From: Diphasiastrum complanatum
Taxonomy: Eukaryota; Streptophyta; Lycopodiopsida; Lycopodiales; Lycopodiaceae
Reading direction: 5' to 3'
Length of the DNA: 64,000 nucleotides
NCBI GenBank assembly: GCA_029204225.1
Contig: CM055106.1
Location: forward strand, 21,581,285-21,645,284
This document shows positions 39,175 to 52,690 of this stretch, one piece after another. The position numbers and the translations under genes were made by a program. Within the stretch, counting starts at the first letter, position 1, and each line of letters begins with the position of its first letter. The notes under the pieces were generated by a model. That model saw only the letters and a program-made list of their open reading frames with translations. It was not told the origin of the DNA and ran no database searches.

Positions 39175-40261
39175 CTTCCAGTGGTACAAAATCTGAAAAG
39201 TCGAAGACTGTAGATATATAACTTTTTTTTAATGATACGAACGTTAGTTTAGATTATTGTACAGATTTTGATCCTACACAAAATAGGACATCGTTTATTG
39301 GCCCTAGAACTACCAACACCCTTTCTCCTTCTGATAAATCTCTTATCACATTTCCTACTTATAATATAGATAATAATTCTTTTTTGACACTATCGGATAT
39401 GTCGGATCTTTTTTATTTCACAAAGGCCGAGACTCTTTGTATTTTGAGCAAAGAGCTTCATGAATTTTTGGATATTATCGATTATGATACTGATGATCTT
39501 CTTCCTAGTGTTGAGTATGTAAATAAGGATGAGTTTTATTCATGGAAAGATTGCTTGAAAATGGCTGTGGAGGAAACGCGCCAAAAAAAATGATTTTCCT
39601 TCTGACGAGGAGTTCTTGAGATTTCAAAGCCAGCTTGGTTTTCCAAGACCAACTGTCTATTCACCAACCTTATTGACATCTAAAGGTGGACATAATATTG
39701 ATGGAGAGGTAGTAATCTAGGAAAACAAAGTTGAATGTGTAAGTTTTGTGTTTTATCTTGTACTAGTAGATCCGTAATGTTCGATTTTATACTGGAGCTT
39801 ACTTTGCATTTTTTTCATTTTAGAAAACAAATTTTCTTGATGATTTTGCAATTTGTCGAGGTGGCCAGAGATCCTCTACTGGAGAATTTTCAAGAGATCA
39901 TGCACTAGGGCATTATCTGAAGTTCTTCAATAATAATGAGATTAGTGTTGCCCATTCAAAGTATCAATAACATGGTAATACAATAATTATGGCAATCAAG
40001 GCACTTTCTCATTTTCTTGGAGGAAATAATTTTAATAGGGTGCATAAAATCATTTTTATTAAGAAAAATATTGCACTTAAGATTTTAGAATACGATCCAA
40101 TGAATTCCATGCTCAGGTCAACTCATTTCATAGTGTATGCAGCCTACATTGATCTGAGTAAGCATGAAAACTACGAGCTCTTGGATCCTTACGAGAGAAG
40201 GAAATTGTTGCATGATACTAAATTGCAACTTTCATTAGAGAAAGTGTCAAAAATAGAGTAG
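39175..40261 (+). pseudogene. element X gene 1, copy A
   Basis: It encodes the middle and C-terminal parts of gene 1: SGTKSEKSK, then RTSFIGPRT-x-NTLSP, then DLFYFTKAETLCILSKELHEF, then FQSQLGFPRPTVYSP. A GT-AG intron (39739-39823) sits at the same place as in copy B. The last exon reads FLDDFAICRGGQRSS, then NNNEISVAHSKY, then a stop, then MAIKALSHFLGG and YEL-LDPYERRKLLHD, ending at 40261. Copy A has stop codons where copy B is open, and the reverse, so both decayed separately from a coding ancestor. The function is unknown and no known domain was recognised. Confidence 0.6.
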
Positions 40262-40321
40262 ATATTGGATAACCGAACTTTGTAAACTTTTTCATTTAAT
40301 ATACAAAATTTCTTTGTATGT

Positions 40322-41313
40322 CTATTGCTTATTGGCTTGTATAAATTTGCATGCTTTTTGAAAATTTTTATAATCCGTCAATTTTGTATTATGACGAATT
40401 TGGATTCTTCTGTAAAACCATTGAAAAAGTTGTAATATATAGCTGTTCTTTGTGCTAGTCCCACCATGATGTGTACTTTTATAAAATGCCGCTCTTGCTT
40501 GCCAATGAGATTTTTTCATTCCTTGCGATGACCATATGCTAAGACTTCCACTATTTCTTGCAAAGAATGTTGAATGATGCCGTAATATGTGCTACATGTC
40601 ATAAAAACATAATCTAAATTAGTACCAAAAGTATCTAAATTAATTACACATATTTGTCTATTTTTTCACTGGTTATTTTCTGTATCCTTTGTACATCAAT
40701 ATTTGAAAAGTTATCTTTTCTTAAGTATTTTACCATATTGTCTATTTTTTTCAAACTTCTACTTTGTGTATACGAGTGGAACCTTCTTCTTCAAAATCTT
40801 GAGTTGCAACAATAATCTCAAATATGAGATACACATGGATTGAAATACAGTTTTTATCACATCACTACTAGTTGTAAAATGATGCAAAGAAGATTTCAAC
40901 CTTTGGATCTCCTTCTTGAACATCTCATTTTCTTCCAAACAAGTTTTCAACTTTGTAGATTTTTCTTTGCACTCCTTTGATATTTTCCTTGATTCCTCTT
41001 CCAAATAATGTATTCTTTGCATTGAATGAGCATTCCCATAGAAAATCAAATTATCACAATAACCCAACAGGCCATTTTTGCCATGACACATATAGATTAT
41101 TAATTGACTCATCGAATGAAAATCCGGATGTTGCAATGAACATGGATCAATAGGATACAATGTTCCTGATAAACATAAATTTACATGCTTTAGCTTTTCC
41201 TCCTTATATCGGATCATATCAGAAGTTGACAATTTGGATTGCTTTGAATTTCTTGTCCTGAGTGAAGCATATTTTGGTGACAGATCCACATGAAGATGAT
41301 GCAACTTTGTCAT
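40322..41313 (-). pseudogene. element X gene 2 (transposase-like), copy A
   Basis: The minus strand starts with about 140 residues that copy B lacks: a His/Leu-rich segment and a Lys/Glu-rich coiled coil (SRKISKECKEKSTKL). It joins the region aligned with copy B at ATQDF (frameshifted) and then, after a deletion of the THYM segment, the C-terminal part with SH-x-QARAAFYKSTHHGGTS and LQLFQWFYRR. The central GD-x-K part is deleted. As judged from copy B, the complete gene would encode a candidate DDE-type transposase. It is broken by stops. Confidence 0.5.
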
Positions 41314-41711
41314 CAGTACAGTAGTATAGTAACAAACAACACAATGACAATAAAAAAACTAGAGATGGCACTATAAACACTTGTTCGACCCTGGAGATAG
41401 AGATGGTGCTAACCCTGGAGATAGAAATGGCGTAGGCTTTGTTTCTGAAATGTCACTCCTATTTCAAATTTTTGAGTGTTCCCAACTATTGGGAGGGAAT
41501 ATTTTAGCATTTTAAAAATTATACTTTAATTGTGGCTAAGCACCAGTGAAATTTGATGTGACTAAACTAAGGTGCATTCATTTACATGGAAAGTAGTGCG
41601 GGTAGATGCGTAGAGAAGTTAGAAAATGATATTTTAATTACTTTATATTCATTTTTCTCTCTCCTACATGGCATTTCTTATAGGGCCCTCTTTGGGCCCA
41701 TACTTTTCTCT

Positions 41712-42608
41712 AATGTTGATAACGCATCCACTCATGCTTTCTTCTAGCAGCAATCCGAGACATCATGGATCGTGCATATGTTGTTGGACTGTTATTGATG
41801 ATGCATGCAAGAAAAAAGAAAAAGAAATAATTAAGCATGTAGTTTCAAATCAACAAATCACATCCTTACCTAGTACAATCAGATGTGTTCCACATCCTCT
41901 TACTAGAAGTCACAGTAGTCATGTTTCTTCTCTCATCACACCAACATTTTATGCAGCTTGACTGGAAGAACAATAATAGAAAAATAACAGTCAATGCTAT
42001 AAAGATCCAAATATAGACAATATATCTATACACACTAGAAAATGAAGGGAAACTAAGACATGCTTCAAATACGATTGTGAAAATCTATTAAAGGTATAAC
42101 TATTAGGAAACTATTAGTGTACATTGAGAATGAAAAGATCTAATAGAATTCATGAAAATGCATCCACTCATGCTTGATTTTAGCAACAATCTAAGGCAAC
42201 ATGGATCATGCATCTGTTGACAATTACTAGAGTGACTCAGATTTTTATTAGAAATTCTAGCACTAGCTTCTTATTCCAATATGTTTAAGAGTAAGCATAA
42301 GTCCGTCAGGCTGCCGAATGTGGAAATGGCTATCAAGAGCGCCAGTTAGTGCATCCACAAGTTTATTGGTGATTCTCACCTTCTATATCTAATGAAATGC
42401 AAAAAGTAGAAAATAATGGTCATAATAGTGAAGTAGGAAGAGGAAGAATATCTCGAGGCACATGATGGACATAATCTCCATGTGTGTCTTATCGATTGAG
42501 TTGAAAGAGCAGAATCATAGTTGTCGTTGACACCTTCGAATTCGGTATGTATAGTTGTCTTAGACACCTACTGAATCATTGATTAAGTGATTAGTCCTAT
42601 TGTGACAA
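41712..42608. other. no recognisable gene; contains a local duplication
   Basis: A ~65-bp segment starting GCATCCACTCATGCTT occurs at about 41725 and again, diverged, at 42160. Just before 42609, a stretch with TGGTTGTCTTAGACACCTACT-like sequence is shared with 58745-58800. Nothing else was recognised. Confidence 0.45.
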
Positions 42609-43975
42609 TGATGGGGCAAGGGAGTATGGAGAACATGAACGAAAAAGAGAGCAGGAATATTTGTAGAACAGCTCTCCAGCTATAATGGGCTGCTAGATGT
42701 AGAAACAATCTAATAGATTGTTAATGCTAAGTGTAGTCACAGCTCAAGCGCTCTATGCCCAACATGATCTTATAAATTAGTTCATACTCACAAAATAAAA
42801 ATGAGTACAGTCCACCAAAGAGATTAGAAATGGTTTGAGATATTACTATAAATTAGATTTCAATGAGAAGTTCAGTTCAAAAACTTTGGAGTGATATGCA
42901 ACAAAATGATGCAAGTTCCTCAGGTGTCAAAGATAACCGTTCTCTGATAAAAAAACTGAGGAGTCGTAGATGTTTGTGTTCCGATCAAAGTGAGTGAACA
43001 ACCATGATAACAGAAGTAAAGTGCATTCAATCACAATAATCATTCATCTACGTTGTACACAAATAGAAAAGTGTATTGCTGCTATATTACACTGAAGCAC
43101 AACAAAATGGCAGTTACAACCAGAATGACGGTGTAATTGGGAGACTCAAAATCATTCGTCTCATGGACGGAGCATCACATCGAGTGTGTTGGGATGATCC
43201 ATTTATAGATTGCATCCATGTATTAATTACAATAAACGTTTGTCATCTAATTAGGCAAGTCGTTGAACTTGGACGTATTTGGCTTGTGATGACAACTGTA
43301 CATTGTGTACATGGTCAACCCATAAGGAATGTTGACGTGGACGAAGATGTCACAAATTCTCTCACTTCACATTTTAGGAGAAGTGATTTTCTCTCACTTC
43401 ACATTTTGGGAAGTGGCTGGGAACATTCCTCATTGAAAATAGACCACCTTCAGGATTTTTTCTCACTTCAGGTTTTTGTGAAAAAGTTGAAGGTACCTTA
43501 AAACAATTGAACTTTTGGCGAACTGTCATTTCATATTTTTTGAAAAAATACAGCAAAACGGACTATGCCGAAACATAGTTCATTTCTGCAGACTGTGCCA
43601 AAACATAGTGTATTTTTACAGACGATTGAGAAAGTGATGTATTTCTACAGATTTGTTCTAAATGCTACTTGGTAGAAGCCCTTGAAGATGGCCAAGTCTT
43701 CAATGGTCTTCAAATAGTTGAACTTAACATTTGAACATGGAGAATAATAGGATTGGTTACTCTTTGCTAGAGATCAGCCAGAAGTCCGTTGTAGTCGTTC
43801 TTCAAATAGTTCGGCTATCTAAGTTGTGATTCCTACAGGTATTAGATGAGTAGACATAGAATCCAAAATAAGTTTCACCTAATCCTAGATTAACGATCAG
43901 TAAACGTGCAGGAAGAATCTTGAGATAGAAATTATTTATTCACCAAGGAGACAACTGTGGGCTTAATTTTCAATA
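42609..43975 (-). repeat. LTR-B (copia 3' LTR)
   Basis: The full-length LTR is 1367 bp. On the minus strand it starts TATTGAAAATTAAG (a mutated TGTTGG) and ends TTGCCCCATCA. It aligns with 21648-22740 and with the fragments at 8510 and 29015. A degenerate polypurine tract (CCTTAAGAGGGAC) and copia pol lie directly upstream in the minus direction, so this is the 3' LTR. Confidence 0.8.
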
Positions 43976-46151
43976 GTCCCTCTTAAGGTCACGGTTGGTG
44001 CCTTGGTATCTTCGTCAGGTTCAGCATGTTGAAGGACTTTTGATGCTCGATTCTGGGAAACGCTTTAGTGAAGATGTTTGCGACCATTTCTATTGTCGAG
44101 CAATATTGAATGATCACTTTGCCTTATAAAACTTTCTCCCGAATGAAATAACACTGGATTTCTATGTGCTTAGATTTGCCATAAAATTTGGGATTCAGCG
44201 ACAGTAAAATACAGCTCAAGTTGTCACACAGAATGGTGGTAGCATTGAACTGAGTGTGATGCAAGTTGTGAAGTAACAACTTGATCCATACAGCTTCTTT
44301 TGAAGCTTGACATGTTGCGATGTACTATGCCTCGATTGAAGATTGATTTTTGCTTCCTTGAGTTCCACAAAATCGGTCTCTCTGCCAGATAGAAACAAAA
44401 CCCGAAGGTAGATTTCTGGTAGAGACTGTTTTTTCCCATTTTGAGTTGGAGTAGCGTCGCAGGACGAGTGGGTCAATAACATTTCCATCATAACAATAAC
44501 ATTTCCATCATAACATAAAATGTGATCTAAACTTCCCTGAATGTATCTCATCACTCTCTTTAATGCTTTCCAATGAGAGATCTTAGGATTAGACATGAAT
44601 TGACTTAATGTGCTAACAGTTTATGCGAAATCTGGTCTAGTACACAACATTGCATACATCAAAGATCCTATTAGTGAATGATAAGGGTACTTCTCTATGT
44701 TGAGTATATCACTATCAGAATCAACACAAGTAGGTTTAGTCAATACTATACTTTGATCCATTGGAGTATCAATTGGTTTGCAATCAGACATATGAATTTT
44801 TTTTTAAAATGTCTTTTAGATATGCATGCTAGCTAAGATAGATCTTCTTATGAAGTCAATTTCTAGTAATGTGAATTCCTAGCAAAAAATGGACAGCTCC
44901 TAAATCAGTCATGTCAAATTCCTTTGACAGATCACTCTTAATAGTGTGTAGAAGAGAAGTGTCGTTAGACAAGATAAACACATCATCTACGTAAAGAGCT
45001 ATGTGAATAGAATTGGTGCCTATATGCTTCGAATAAACATTACAGTCAGCTGAATTGTTTGCAAATCTCGATTGAATGAGATAAGAGTTGATTCTATCGA
45101 ACCATGCTCTTGCAACCTGTTTCAGACCATAGATTGCTTTGTGTAGCTTGCACACTTTGTGCTCTTGGCCTTTGACTTCGAATCCTTCCGGTTGGAAGGT
45201 ATACAACTCTTCCTTGATGTTTCCGTTGAGAAACGATGTCTTGACATCCATTTGGTGCATTTAGAGATCTTCCACGTCTGTTAACGCAATCAAAGTCCTG
45301 ATTGACTACATCTTGATGACAAGATTGAAATTTTTTTGATAATTCACTCCTTGGACTTGTGTGAATCCTTCAGCCACCAGTCGTACTTTCCATTTAGCAA
45401 TGGAACCATCAGAGTTGATCTTCTTCTTGAAGATCCACTTGTGAGTGGGAAAGTCGACCAGTGTCTAGGTTTGGTTTGTCAAAAGTGAGTTGTACTTGCT
45501 TTCCATAGCTTCTTGCCACTTCACAACATCCTTGGAGTTAATTGCTTCGGCTAGGCTCTTTGGTTCTTCTGGTGAAGTCCAGAATGATTGAGGTGTATAC
45601 CTCTCAAGAACTGTCTAAGTCCGTGAGAATCTACGGACGTTTCGTTGACCAGGATGCAATGATGCTTCTTATTGAAGTTCACCAGTTCCATTCAAAATAG
45701 TTTGGCCTAGTCTGATGATAAGTATTGTCGGCTGCTCGACTTCTGTAGATGTAGCTATAGGTTCTATAGAAGAATCATCAACGTTGGAAGATTCCATGCT
45801 GCATAAAATAGAATGAAATGACACAACATCATTTATCGATGGTTGTTTGAAATTATAGTATGTATGCTCTTGAAAGATTACATCCCTAGAGACAAATACT
45901 ACATTGGTGGGTGGATCATAGACTTTGTAAATTTTATGTTCATTAGGATAGCCAATGAAAATTCATTTATTTGTCCTATGATCCAGTTTCTTTCTAAGTT
46001 GTTTAGGAATGTGAACAAAGCATATACAACCAAAAATTTTTAAATGGCTGACACTAGGCTTTTGTCCATGCAAAACTTCATAAGGAGTTTTGTTGTTGAT
46101 GGCTTTGGTGCTGGATCTAGTCTATACGTAACAGGCTGTGGCAGTAGCTTC
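43976..46151 (-). pseudogene. copia family B pol (integrase end, RT, RNase H)
   Basis: Right to left on the minus strand: the integrase C-terminal region (HGQKPSVSHLKIFGC, KLDHRTNKYIFIGYPNE), the connector, then reverse transcriptase with MHQMDVKTSFLNGNIKEELY, QPEGFEVKG, AIYGLKQVARAWF and the catalytic ALYVDDVFIL. EFDMTDLGAVHFLLGI, HWKALKRVMRYIQGS and a frame-broken RNase H with FTKAFPRIEHQ follow. It would have been the polymerase of the LTR-B element. The integrase is cut at 46151, exactly where an LTR-A begins. Several stops. Confidence 0.88.
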
Positions 46152-47187
46152 TGTTGGAAAGAGGTGTGTAAAAGATAGACAAAAAAGAATCAAATGAAAC
46201 GAGTTCAAATGACAAGAAAGAAACAAAACTTATCGTGCGCAGTAGAATAAACTATCTTCCTCTTTCTCTATGCATAACTATGCCTATCAATTTTGAACAA
46301 AAACAATAGTGATAGAAATCATGTTCGATCTTATAGTAACTAACCTTGAAATCATTAGTACTATAGTGATTACGTAGCCAAACATTTAGTATAATTTGAA
46401 TTATCAGACAAATAATCTGTCGCGAAGAATTACAGAAATGCATACAAAGACAAACTTGAATGCAATAAAAATAGTATTGATTTAGTATGAAACGAAACAA
46501 ATATAAATGAGTACAACAAGTTTTGCGGATCAAAGCCGCATACTCTAAGCTATCTTTGAGTGACTAAATAAAAGTCCGAATTAAGCGCAACTATTGATAA
46601 ACAATAAGCGCAATAACAATCTCTGATCAACTCTAAAGAAGTGAGCTAGAATGCTCAAAAGTGTCCAAGCTCGTAGGCTTGAGAGAGAGAGCTAACTATT
46701 CAATACTTGTTGATCTTTTGATCACATCAATGCTATAAGATCAACACACCACAAATGTAGAAATATGAGCAGCTATTTATACTAAGCAAATGTGGCAACG
46801 TCCAATAGTAGGACAACTAATTAGGTCATCAAATGCATCATCCAGTTGGCTGTGATGTGCTAGCATCCATCCAAATAGTCTTCCCGAAACTTTACTTGCT
46901 AAACGGTTAGAGCAAGTCTATAGCCTTTAAGACGAACAATAAATTGTCTTGCAAAAAATGCAAAAAATGTGAAGGTCTTCGCTAAAGTCCTTTCCTTAAT
47001 GTTTGAGGCATATGACATTTTTCAAAAAAGCCAAAGTGAGAGAAAATCCCGTAAATGCCAACACTGTAAACTGTTTCTGAGTAGTTATGCAGACTGTGTA
47101 AAAACACAAAGAAATTTGCAGGTCTGGATAAAAGTTGGACGAATATTAAAATGTCGATTAGTCGATTAGTAGGAGAATAATCCAACA
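46152..47187 (-). repeat. LTR-A (copia 3' LTR)
   Basis: On the minus strand it runs from TGTTGGATTATTC at 47187 to CTTTCCAACA at 46152, 1036 bp with inverted TGTTGGA ends. The polypurine tract AAAGGGGGAG precedes it. It carries only a short GA run at 46681-46693, where the copy at 9191 has a 131-bp array. It interrupts the family B integrase. Confidence 0.85.
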
Positions 47188-48440
47188 CTCCCCCTTTATC
47201 TGAATCCATGAATGCCTTGACCTTTAAACTTAGTTCTACACAGAACTTTTTGTGTGCATCCAAGCTTAATGCTTAAGTAAAAACATCTGTTGTCATATCT
47301 TGTGTTCGACAATACTCCAATCAGACTTCTTTGTTCAGAACTTTGCTTCCAACATTGATACTTGAGTTCAATGTTCTTACACCTAGAATGAAACCTAGGG
47401 TTGGTTGACTAGGCAATGACACTTTGATTACCACATAATAATAATGTCGGAGCATATTGATTCAGACTGATATCTGAAAGTAAGTTTCTCAACAAAATTA
47501 TTTTCTTTGTAGCTTGTGAGGCTGCGATATACTCTGATTCTGTAGAAGATAGAGCTATCGAAGATTACTTGCAACTGTTCCAAGAAATAGAACCATTGTT
47601 GAGGAAGAATGTAAATTCAGAAGTGGATTTATGAGTGTCTATATCTCCTGCCCAACTTGCATCTGTGAAACCAAAGTAAATTGAGTTTGTCGTTGTCGAC
47701 TGCTCCATAATAAATGCAATAGTCAATAGTAGCTCGAAGATATCTCAAGACTCTAATAAGAGCCTTCCAATGTGTTATACCAGGGTTGGTCATAAACTAA
47801 CTTAGGGAGCTAACTACAAAGCTATGTTTGGCCTGATATAGATCATTGCATACATAAGAGATCTTATTATCGAATGATAAGGATACTTACACATCTACTC
47901 CTTCTCTTCGAATGTTTGGGGACACTGGTCCTTTGACAATTTGAGACCTAATTCCATTGGTGAGAGATCTAATTTGCAATTAATAGATTATATCTGACTA
48001 ACATATTGTAGATATACCTCTGTTGAGTAATGTAGATCAACTTTTGATTTCTGTCTCTGTAAATTTGAATACCAAGGCAGAAATGAGCTTCGCCCAAATC
48101 GGTCATGTCGAATTCAGAAAATAGCATTGTCTTGTCTTCTTTTATCAGATCGATACTGTTGTCGAAGAGCAATGTGTCGTCCACGTATAAAGTGATAATG
48201 ATAAAAGACTGTTGCACTATCTTGAAGTAAACATTCAAATTTGAAGAGCTTGGTATATAGCCGTGATCAATAAGAAAAGTATAGATCCTTTAAAACCATG
48301 CTCGAGCAGATTGCTTCAAGCCATAAAGTGCTTTATGGAGTTTACACACATGATTGTGTTTATCTTCGATAATATAACCTTCGAGTTGTACCATGTAAAT
48401 GTCTTCTTCAATAACTCCATTGAGATATATTGTCTGTACA
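47188..48440 (-). pseudogene. copia family A pol (RT to tail)
   Basis: On the minus strand: reverse-transcriptase pieces with [30 protein letters not shown], then IITLYVDDTLLF with the catalytic YVDD, EFDMTDLGEAHFCLGIQIYRD and ITQQRYI. RNase H remnants follow, and the C-terminal HKKFCVELSLKVKAFMDSD before the polypurine tract. This is the polymerase of the LTR-A element at its left. It is 5'-truncated near 48440, where a plus-strand copia begins. Frames are broken. Confidence 0.85.
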
Positions 48441-48454
48441 TCGCATATGAGTCT

Positions 48455-48817
48455 TCAGATGTGTATGCTAGTCAAATCCCATCGGATCTAAAAAAATTCA
48501 ACCGAACTAGCACATGGCCATATTTATTAGAAATACATTAGATCATAAGGCTTACAAGGTGTTTGATCTAGTATTTTGGTAAGGCACTTATCAACAAAAA
48601 TGTAGTCTTCTTAGACGAAAAATTTCATGATTTCAAGATTAAAAAACATGAATTTATTTCTGGTTCCAATGATGAACTATCAACTACCAATATAAAAGAT
48701 AATTCTGTTCCAATTCCTTCCACTTATACACCTTCTCATTCTTCTTCTAAGTTGGATCATGATGAAAAACCAAATGGTTGAAAATCTACTCGAATGACGT
48801 ATCCATAGAGAGGTATA
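48455..48817 (+). pseudogene. copia integrase C-terminus, left part of split element
   Basis: The plus strand reads the integrase C-terminal region and connector: IPSDLKKF, then KAYKVFDLVF, then NKNVVFLDEKFHDF, then an Ser/Pro-rich linker (PSTYTPSHSSSKL). It stops being readable at 48817, the left target-site base of the LTR element 48818-55420. The connector resumes at 55421 and leads into reverse transcriptase, so this is one element split by a 6.6-kb insertion. Confidence 0.75.
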
Positions 48818-49434
48818 TGTTGTAAATCGATAGGTTAGTCAGCGGAAGCCCAAGCGGGTGTGTGTAAGATCGGAAGCACAACAAACAACAATAGAATATT
48901 TAAATTGAATGATTCAGACAAATGCACAATGAAACGATACAGTAGTGACTGAACGATTTGCACTCTGATTAATATTAAACAATGAGTACAATGCTTGAAG
49001 TGATAATTTCAGCTTACAATCATTGAGAGTGATTACTCTGGTTACAAAAACTTGAATAATCAAAAGAAGTCTTATGATGAAGATTCTAGGATTGATATCC
49101 TACAAAATATCTACAACTACCTTTTGTTGCAATTATTACAACCACCTCATTACAGTTAATGCATGTACAAAGTGGATGGACTGTCAACGCGAAGTCATTG
49201 TCGGTGGATTTTACACCGACAGTATCGAAATTTACAAGTATACAAAAATGTACAATGAATAAAAAAATATTGACCCAAAAACTATAGAATTTTTTGAGTT
49301 GATAGTATCGAATAATTTTAGAAAATTCGATTCTGAATTTTTTAATCCTCTGTTCAGAAATCTGAGCCTTCTATTTCTGGTTTTTCAAGATGTTATTATT
49401 GAATGGATTTGAGACTAAACATTGAATTTTAGAA
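48818..49434 (-). repeat. LTR-C, 3' LTR
   Basis: This aligns across its length with 54807-55420. The start is mutated to TTCTAAAATTC from TGTTGGAATTC. Confidence 0.85.
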
Positions 49435-49446
49435 CTCTCCCTTAAT

Positions 49447-49789
<343 letters not shown>

Positions 49790-50269
49790 TGTCATTTGGT
49801 TGTCACAAAAGATGGTCGTTGGATGTGATTGTGCATTTTTGCTAGCAAGTGTCCTAGTTATTTTTTTTTATTCTAATCACACTATCACTTGGGCTAGATG
49901 TTCGTTTTGCCGTGATAGACATGCAGGCCTTACATGCCAAAATATTTTGTTATTCTCAAAGACTTCGGGACTGTTATTTTGGTCTGCATGTGGATAACAC
50001 CAGCACCTCTAGAGACCTGCCTCTGGATAGAACAAACTTGCCAACTACCTCTAGGAGGAAAAGAAAACAGCCTGTTCCTAATAAAGTTAGATCTCGAAGG
50101 CAAACTACTTCCCTTCTCCTAGAGTTATCCCTAGCAAGAGACCCCATATTTTTTTGAGCTCTGAATTAGATGCTGGAAAATTTGATATAGAAAAAAAAAA
50201 ATTGTAAGCTGATTATCAAACCCAAGCGCAGGGAATGAAAACAAAAAATTTGCGATAAAAAGACACTTG

Positions 50270-50770
50270 AGATCGATACCAGAAATGAATATTGGTTTCG
50301 AACGCAAGATAAAAAGAGAATATCAGAAGAATTCTAAATAGCGCTCGAAAGCGATATTGAAAATACAGTTGTATCGGTCCTGAGCGCAAGATGAGAAAGT
50401 GGAGTGATTGTAAACAAAGAGCGCGCTTGAGAGCGATATTGAGAGCGAAAAACGAAAAATTTGCGAGAAAAAAATAAAAAATTTGAGGCTGTATATATAG
50501 AAAATTTTCGCACGTGTGAAGAAAACGGCTGCTGACATGTGGCGGCATCTAACTGGTCCACGCGTTATGTTTGTACTGCCAATTATGACTCATTATGAGA
50601 CCACATAGGTGTAGGACACGTGCACTAATCATATTGCGACACGTGTCATTCTGCACATAATAAATGTCAGATCAATCATTCTCTGTACGATGAAATATTC
50701 TTGACGAATCATGCGTCGACACATGTCCATTTGGAACTCTTCCACATGTGCAAATTTTTTTTATAAATAG
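50270..50770 (+). promoter_or_regulatory. element X copy B promoter with iterated words and TATA
   Basis: GAAAGCGATATTGA and GAGAGCGATATTGA occur near 50350 and 50430, and GAGAGCGATATTCA again at 51040. Between 50510 and 50750 there are several CACGTGT/ACATGTG boxes (GCACGTGTG, GACATGTGG, ACACGTGTC, CCACATGTGC). TATAAATAG at 50762-50770 is a good TATA box. Copy C has the same box types and order upstream of 33165. Confidence 0.6.
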
Positions 50771-51082
50771 GTCATTTCCGCGTAGATTTTCACGCAAATT
50801 TTCTGATTTCTGAACCGAATATCAATTTCAAACGCACACTTGCCTCTGTTTATGTTTTGTTGACATACTTGCATTTGGAACCAATACTGCCTAGCCGGTA
50901 TCGCTTTCAAGCACGTCTTACATCTTCTTCTTTTTTTTCTGATCTTTGTACTTGCATTTGGATCTGATACCCTGTTTTCTGATATCTCTTTCGAGCACAC
51001 ATTGTCTTGAGGTTCTTGTCTGACCAAAATTTTGCGTCTGAGAGCGATATTCAGAATCTTTCTTCTGTATTTTTTGTTTAGA

Positions 51083-52630
51083 ATGTCTAATTTTGATTCT
51101 AGTCTATTTTTTTTTTTTCAGAAATTTGGTATTAGTGATAATTTAGAGTATTTCAAATTTTTTTTTTCTTCTTTTCTTTTTGTTTTTCCTTCTAATAGTG
51201 AGGGTCCTGGTGTGGAAGCATTTTCTGAGATTTATCTCAAATTTAAGTCTCTGCTCAATACTCTCTTATTCAGATCTCATGATAAGGACATGATTCATTA
51301 TCAGGATCTGGTGGCACTCGACAAACATAGCTATAAGACTAAGCTTGACAGAATGTTCACCAAGTTACATAATAATTTCAAGTCTGTAGATGATTATCCA
51401 ATTCACAATAAAAAATGTAAATTTGTTGAGTTTCAGTCTACATTTGTTCTTTTTCTTTTATGAATATTTCTGACGATTTGGAAGCTGGTCCTTCCACTTC
51501 TGAAGCTGCTTCTTCCAGTGGTACAAAGTCTGAAAAGTCGAAAATTGTAGATATAGAAATTTTTTTTGTTGATACAAGCGGTAGTTTAGATGATTGTACA
51601 GATTTTGATCTTTCATGAAATAGGACATCGTTTATTGGCCCTAGAACTCCCAACACCCTTTCTCCTTATGATAAATCTCTTATCACATTGCCTACTTATA
51701 ATATAGATAATAATTTGTTTTTGACATTATTGGATATATCAGATCTTTTTTATTTCACTGAAGCTGAGACTCTTTGCATTTTGAGCAAAGAGCTTGATGA
51801 ATTTTCAGATATAATTGATTTTGATGCTGATGATCTTCTCCTTGGTGTTGATGATGTACATAATAATGAGCTTTATTCAGGAAAATATTGCTTAAAAATG
51901 GCTGTGGAGGAAATGCGCAATAAAGAAGATGCTCTGCCTTCTGAAGATGAGTTTTTCAGAATTCAAAGTCAGCTTGGTTTTCCAAAACCAACTGTCTATT
52001 CGCCAACTATATTGTCATCTAAGGTGGACGTAATATTGATGGAGAGACAATAATCATGGAAGACAAAGCCAAATGCGTAAGTTTTGTATCTTATTATGTA
52101 TAGTAGATTCGTTATGTACTAGTAGATTATGTACTAGTAGATTCGTTATGTCCGATTATATATTGGAGTTTACTGTGGATTTTTTCATTTTAGGAAACAA
52201 TTTTTCTTGATGATCTCACAATTCATCGAGGAGGGCAGAGATCTTCTATTGGAGAATTTTCAAGAGATCATCACTAAGGCATTATCTGAAGTTCTTCAAG
52301 AATAATGAGATAAGTGTTGCCCATTCAAAGTTTCATCAACATGGTGAGACAATGATTATGGCAATCAAGGCACTGTCTGATTTTCTTGGAGGACATAATT
52401 TTAATAAGGTGCATAGAATAATTTTTGTAAAGAAAACTATTGCACTTAAAATTTTAGGATATGGACCAGTGAATTCCATGTTCAGATCATCTCATTTTGT
52501 ATTGTATGCTACCTACGTTGATCTGAGTAAGCATGAAAACTATGAGCTCTTGGATCCATACGAAAGAAGGAAATTGTTGCATGATTCAAAGTTGCAACTT
52601 TCGTTAGAGAAAGTATCGGAAGCAGAGTAG
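51083..52630 (+). pseudogene. element X gene 1, copy B
   Basis: From MSNFDSS the frame reaches a T12CAG acceptor-like site and KFGISDNLEYF. It goes on with FSEIYLKFKSLLNTLL, KTKLDRMFTKLHNNF and a basic end (KKCKFVEF). After a short gap it resumes at SDDLEAGPSTSEAASSS, then ISDLFYFTEAETLCILSKEL, then DEFFRIQSQLGFPKPTVYSP. A GT-AG intron (52077-52193) leads to the last exon: FLDDLTIHRGGQRSS, a 1-base deletion near 52275, then MAIKALSDFLGGHNF and DLSKHENYELLDPYERRK. The protein is acidic in the middle and has no recognised domain. By position it may be the accessory protein of a two-gene transposon. Confidence 0.6.
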
Positions 52631-52690
52631 ATTTTGCTCAATTGTACTTTGTAAAAATTTCCATTTAATATACAAAATCTTATTTTGTGT

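Larger units (their letters stand above)
39155..41711. mobile_element. element X copy A (5'-truncated)
   Basis: From CTTCCAGTGGTAC at about 39175 to CCATACTTTTCTCT at 41711 the sequence parallels copy B (51510-54548). The right ~250 bp match closely and include the palindrome GGGCCC-TCTTT-GGGCCC. The promoter and first exons are missing, and the transposase gene has a large internal deletion. After 41711 the two copies diverge at once, so this is the right end of the element. Confidence 0.65.

Noticed and set aside
50216-50561. Phe-rich minus-strand frames upstream of element X gene 1
   Set aside because: Three overlapping frames with extreme Phe/Ser content lie in AT-rich promoter-like DNA, so a coding role is unlikely.
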